From: Nitrospira sp. | GTDB taxonomy: Bacteria; Nitrospirota; Nitrospiria; Nitrospirales; Nitrospiraceae | Reading direction: 5' to 3' | Assembly: GCA_029858925.1 (NCBI GenBank) | Contig: JAOUEB010000058.1 | Span: 1-7,398 of the forward strand | Length of the DNA stretch: 7,398 nucleotides | Shown: piece by piece, positions 6,242 through 7,398 of the stretch | Numbering within the stretch: position 1 is the stretch's first letter | Layout: each line of letters starts with the position of its first letter | Translations under genes and position numbers: made by a program | The notes under the pieces: generated by a model | Databases searched by the model: none | What the model was told of the DNA's origin: nothing | The model's input: only the letters and a program-made list of their open reading frames with translations

Positions 6242-6247
6242 AAAGGG
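6242..6247 (+). promoter_or_regulatory. Ribosome binding site of modA
   Basis: AAAGGG directly after the porin stop, 6 nt before ATG 6254. It selects this ATG over an in-frame TTG at 6248. Confidence 0.6.
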
Positions 6248-6253
6248 TTGGCC

Positions 6254-7009
6254 ATGAAGCGGATGATTCTTACAGGGTGTTTGATTGTCTTGGCAAGTAC
6301 GGCCGTGACGCCGGCTTGTGCCGAGCAAGTTCTGGTAGCAGTGGCGGCCAATTTCATTCCGCCGTTCCGTGACGTGGCGCTGAAATTTGAAAGGGCCACC
6401 GGCCATACCCTGCGGGTCGCCTCGGGCTCCAGCGGGGCCTTCTTTGCCCAGATTAAGAACGGCGCGCCGTTCGATATATTTCTATCCGCCGATGTCGAGC
6501 GACCCAAACGCCTGGAGGAGGATGGGCTGGGAGTCAAGGGCAGCCGGTTTACCTATGCCATCGGACGTGTCGTTCTCTGGAGTCCCGATCCCTCCTTGGT
6601 GAAGGGAGCCGGGACGCTCAACTCTGAGCGCTTCACGCATCTGGCCATCGCCAACCCCAAAACCGCCCCCTACGGAGCGGCCGCCATGCAGGCCATGCAG
6701 ACGCTGGGGGTCTGGGAGAAGCTGCAACCTCGGATTGTCATGGGAGAAAATCTGGGCCAGACCATGGGATTCGTCGAATCCGGCAATGCCGAACTAGGCT
6801 TTGTGGCCTTGTCCCAGGTCATTGATCCAAAGAGCACGGGTACGGGAGGTCGTTGGGTTGTACCGGCCGACCTGCATGAACCGATCAAGCAGGATGTGAT
6901 TTTGCTGGCGAAGGGAAAGGACAATCCGGCGGCGAAAGCGTTGATGGAGTTTATGGGTGGTCCGCAGATGAAGGCGATCATCGCGCGCTATGGATATGAG
7001 TTGAACTAG
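6254..7009 (+). CDS. modA: Molybdate ABC transporter, periplasmic substrate-binding protein
   Basis: A 251-residue periplasmic protein that captures molybdate (and probably tungstate) and hands it to the ModBC importer. The signal peptide is residues 1 to about 23 (LIVLASTAVTPACA before EQVL). The single Cys22 sits just before the cleavage site and does not form a proper lipobox. The mature protein follows the ModA pattern: VAVAANFIPPF (28-38), ASGSSGAFFAQIKNGAPFDIFLSAD (56-80), SRFTYAIGRVVLWS (97-110), IANPKTAPYG (132-141), ENLGQTMGFVESG (165-177), LGFVALSQV (181-189) and GPQMKAIIARYGY (236-248). From memory, the motifs match the Azotobacter vinelandii ModA2 subtype more closely than the E. 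coli one: Asn33, Ser59/60 and Tyr140 line up with its oxyanion ligands, and the E. coli-type ligand Tyr170 is replaced by Ala185. It starts 12 bp after the porin and is followed 20 bp later by modB, so co-transcription is near certain. Confidence 0.95.
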   Translation: MKRMILTGCLIVLASTAVTPACAEQVLVAVAANFIPPFRDVALKFERATGHTLRVASGSSGAFFAQIKNGAPFDIFLSADVERPKRLEEDGLGVKGSRFTYAIGRVVLWSPDPSLVKGAGTLNSERFTHLAIANPKTAPYGAAAMQAMQTLGVWEKLQPRIVMGENLGQTMGFVESGNAELGFVALSQVIDPKSTGTGGRWVVPADLHEPIKQDVILLAKGKDNPAAKALMEFMGGPQMKAIIARYGYELN

Positions 7010-7017
7010 CGGCGCGC

Positions 7018-7022
7018 AGGAG
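7018..7022 (+). promoter_or_regulatory. Ribosome binding site of modB
   Basis: AGGAG lies 7 nt before ATG 7030 in the modA-modB gap and supports that start. Confidence 0.7.
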
Positions 7023-7029
7023 ACTGAAC

Positions 7030-7398
7030 ATGACGGACATGGATCTGAACGCGCTGTGGGTCACATTGCGACTCGCCACGACGACGGTGATCGTCCTGCT
7101 TATCGTCGGGACGCCTCTCGCCTGGTGGTTGGCCCATACCCGCTCTAGGAGCAGGCCGATTGTGGAGGCGATGGTCGCGCTTCCGATTGTGCTCCCTCCC
7201 ACCGTCCTAGGATTTTACATCCTCGTAGCGCTCGGTCCCTATGGACCGCTGGGTCGGTTTACAGGCTTCAATCTGGCATTTACGTTCACCGGACTCGTCA
7301 TCGCCTCAGTTTTCTATTCGATGCCGTTTGTGATTCAGCCCCTCCAAGGCGCGTTTGAAGCAACCGGCAAGGCTCCGCTAGAAGCGGCCTGGTCACTC
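7030..7398 (+). CDS. modB: Molybdate ABC transporter permease, N-terminal part (3' end outside window)
   Basis: An open frame of 123 codons running off the right edge. ModB is the inner-membrane subunit through which molybdate is imported, normally as a dimer with two ModC ATPases. Visible features are a short cytoplasmic or amphipathic start, then membrane segments at about residues 10-34, 47-69 and 84-103. The family signature LPIVLPPTVLGFYILVALG (51-69) and the Gly/Pro turn GPYGPLGR are also present. The sequence stops just inside the EAA loop (EAAWSL, 118-123), the segment that docks onto ModC. About half of a typical 220-230-residue ModB is present. No frameshift or stop is seen in the visible part. 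Confidence 0.94.
   Translation, partial: MTDMDLNALWVTLRLATTTVIVLLIVGTPLAWWLAHTRSRSRPIVEAMVALPIVLPPTVLGFYILVALGPYGPLGRFTGFNLAFTFTGLVIASVFYSMPFVIQPLQGAFEATGKAPLEAAWSL

Overview
The window looks like a chromosomal stretch of a Gram-negative bacterium with moderately high GC. Evidence for an outer membrane is a predicted beta-barrel porin and several genes with Sec-type signal peptides. The gene mix (an alginate-export-type porin, GalE, paired secreted proteins of unknown function) gives an impression of Nitrospira or a relative. That is a guess from pattern recognition, not something the sequence proves.

Layout. (a) 1-759, plus strand: the C-terminal three quarters of UDP-glucose 4-epimerase (GalE), cut by the left edge. 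(b) 760-879: a short convergent gap with a stem-loop. (c) 880-3260, minus strand: three genes read right to left. First is a secreted protein of unknown function (3260-2517), then a secreted protein resembling the concanavalin-A-like/DUF1080 fold (2526-1837) that overlaps it by 10 bp, then after 78 bp a J-domain protein (1758-880). The C-terminal half of the J-domain protein reads as an ERCC4/XPF-type nuclease fold that has lost most of its catalytic residues. (d) 3261-3482: a divergent intergenic region with a clear promoter and a large nested palindrome. (e) 3483-7398, plus strand: a compact molybdate gene cluster. It encodes an XRE-type helix-turn-helix regulator fused to a periplasmic-binding-protein-like sensor domain, an outer-membrane porin, ModA (periplasmic molybdate-binding protein) and the first 123 residues of ModB (permease), cut by the right edge. 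modC would be expected beyond it.

How the genes fit together. In the right half the gaps are 32, 12 and 20 bp, all on one strand, so the four genes are probably co-transcribed from the promoter at 3453-3482. The model is that the porin lets the oxyanion through the outer membrane, ModA captures it, ModB with an unseen ModC imports it, and the regulator senses it and controls the cluster by binding the palindrome over its own promoter. The porin's role as a molybdate/oxyanion channel is inferred from gene order only.

The two observations most worth follow-up are the J-domain/degenerate-ERCC4 fusion and the porin embedded in the mod cluster. A third is the regulator promoter: its predicted start point falls at the ATG, so the mRNA may be leaderless, and a 28-bp dyad covers its -35 box.
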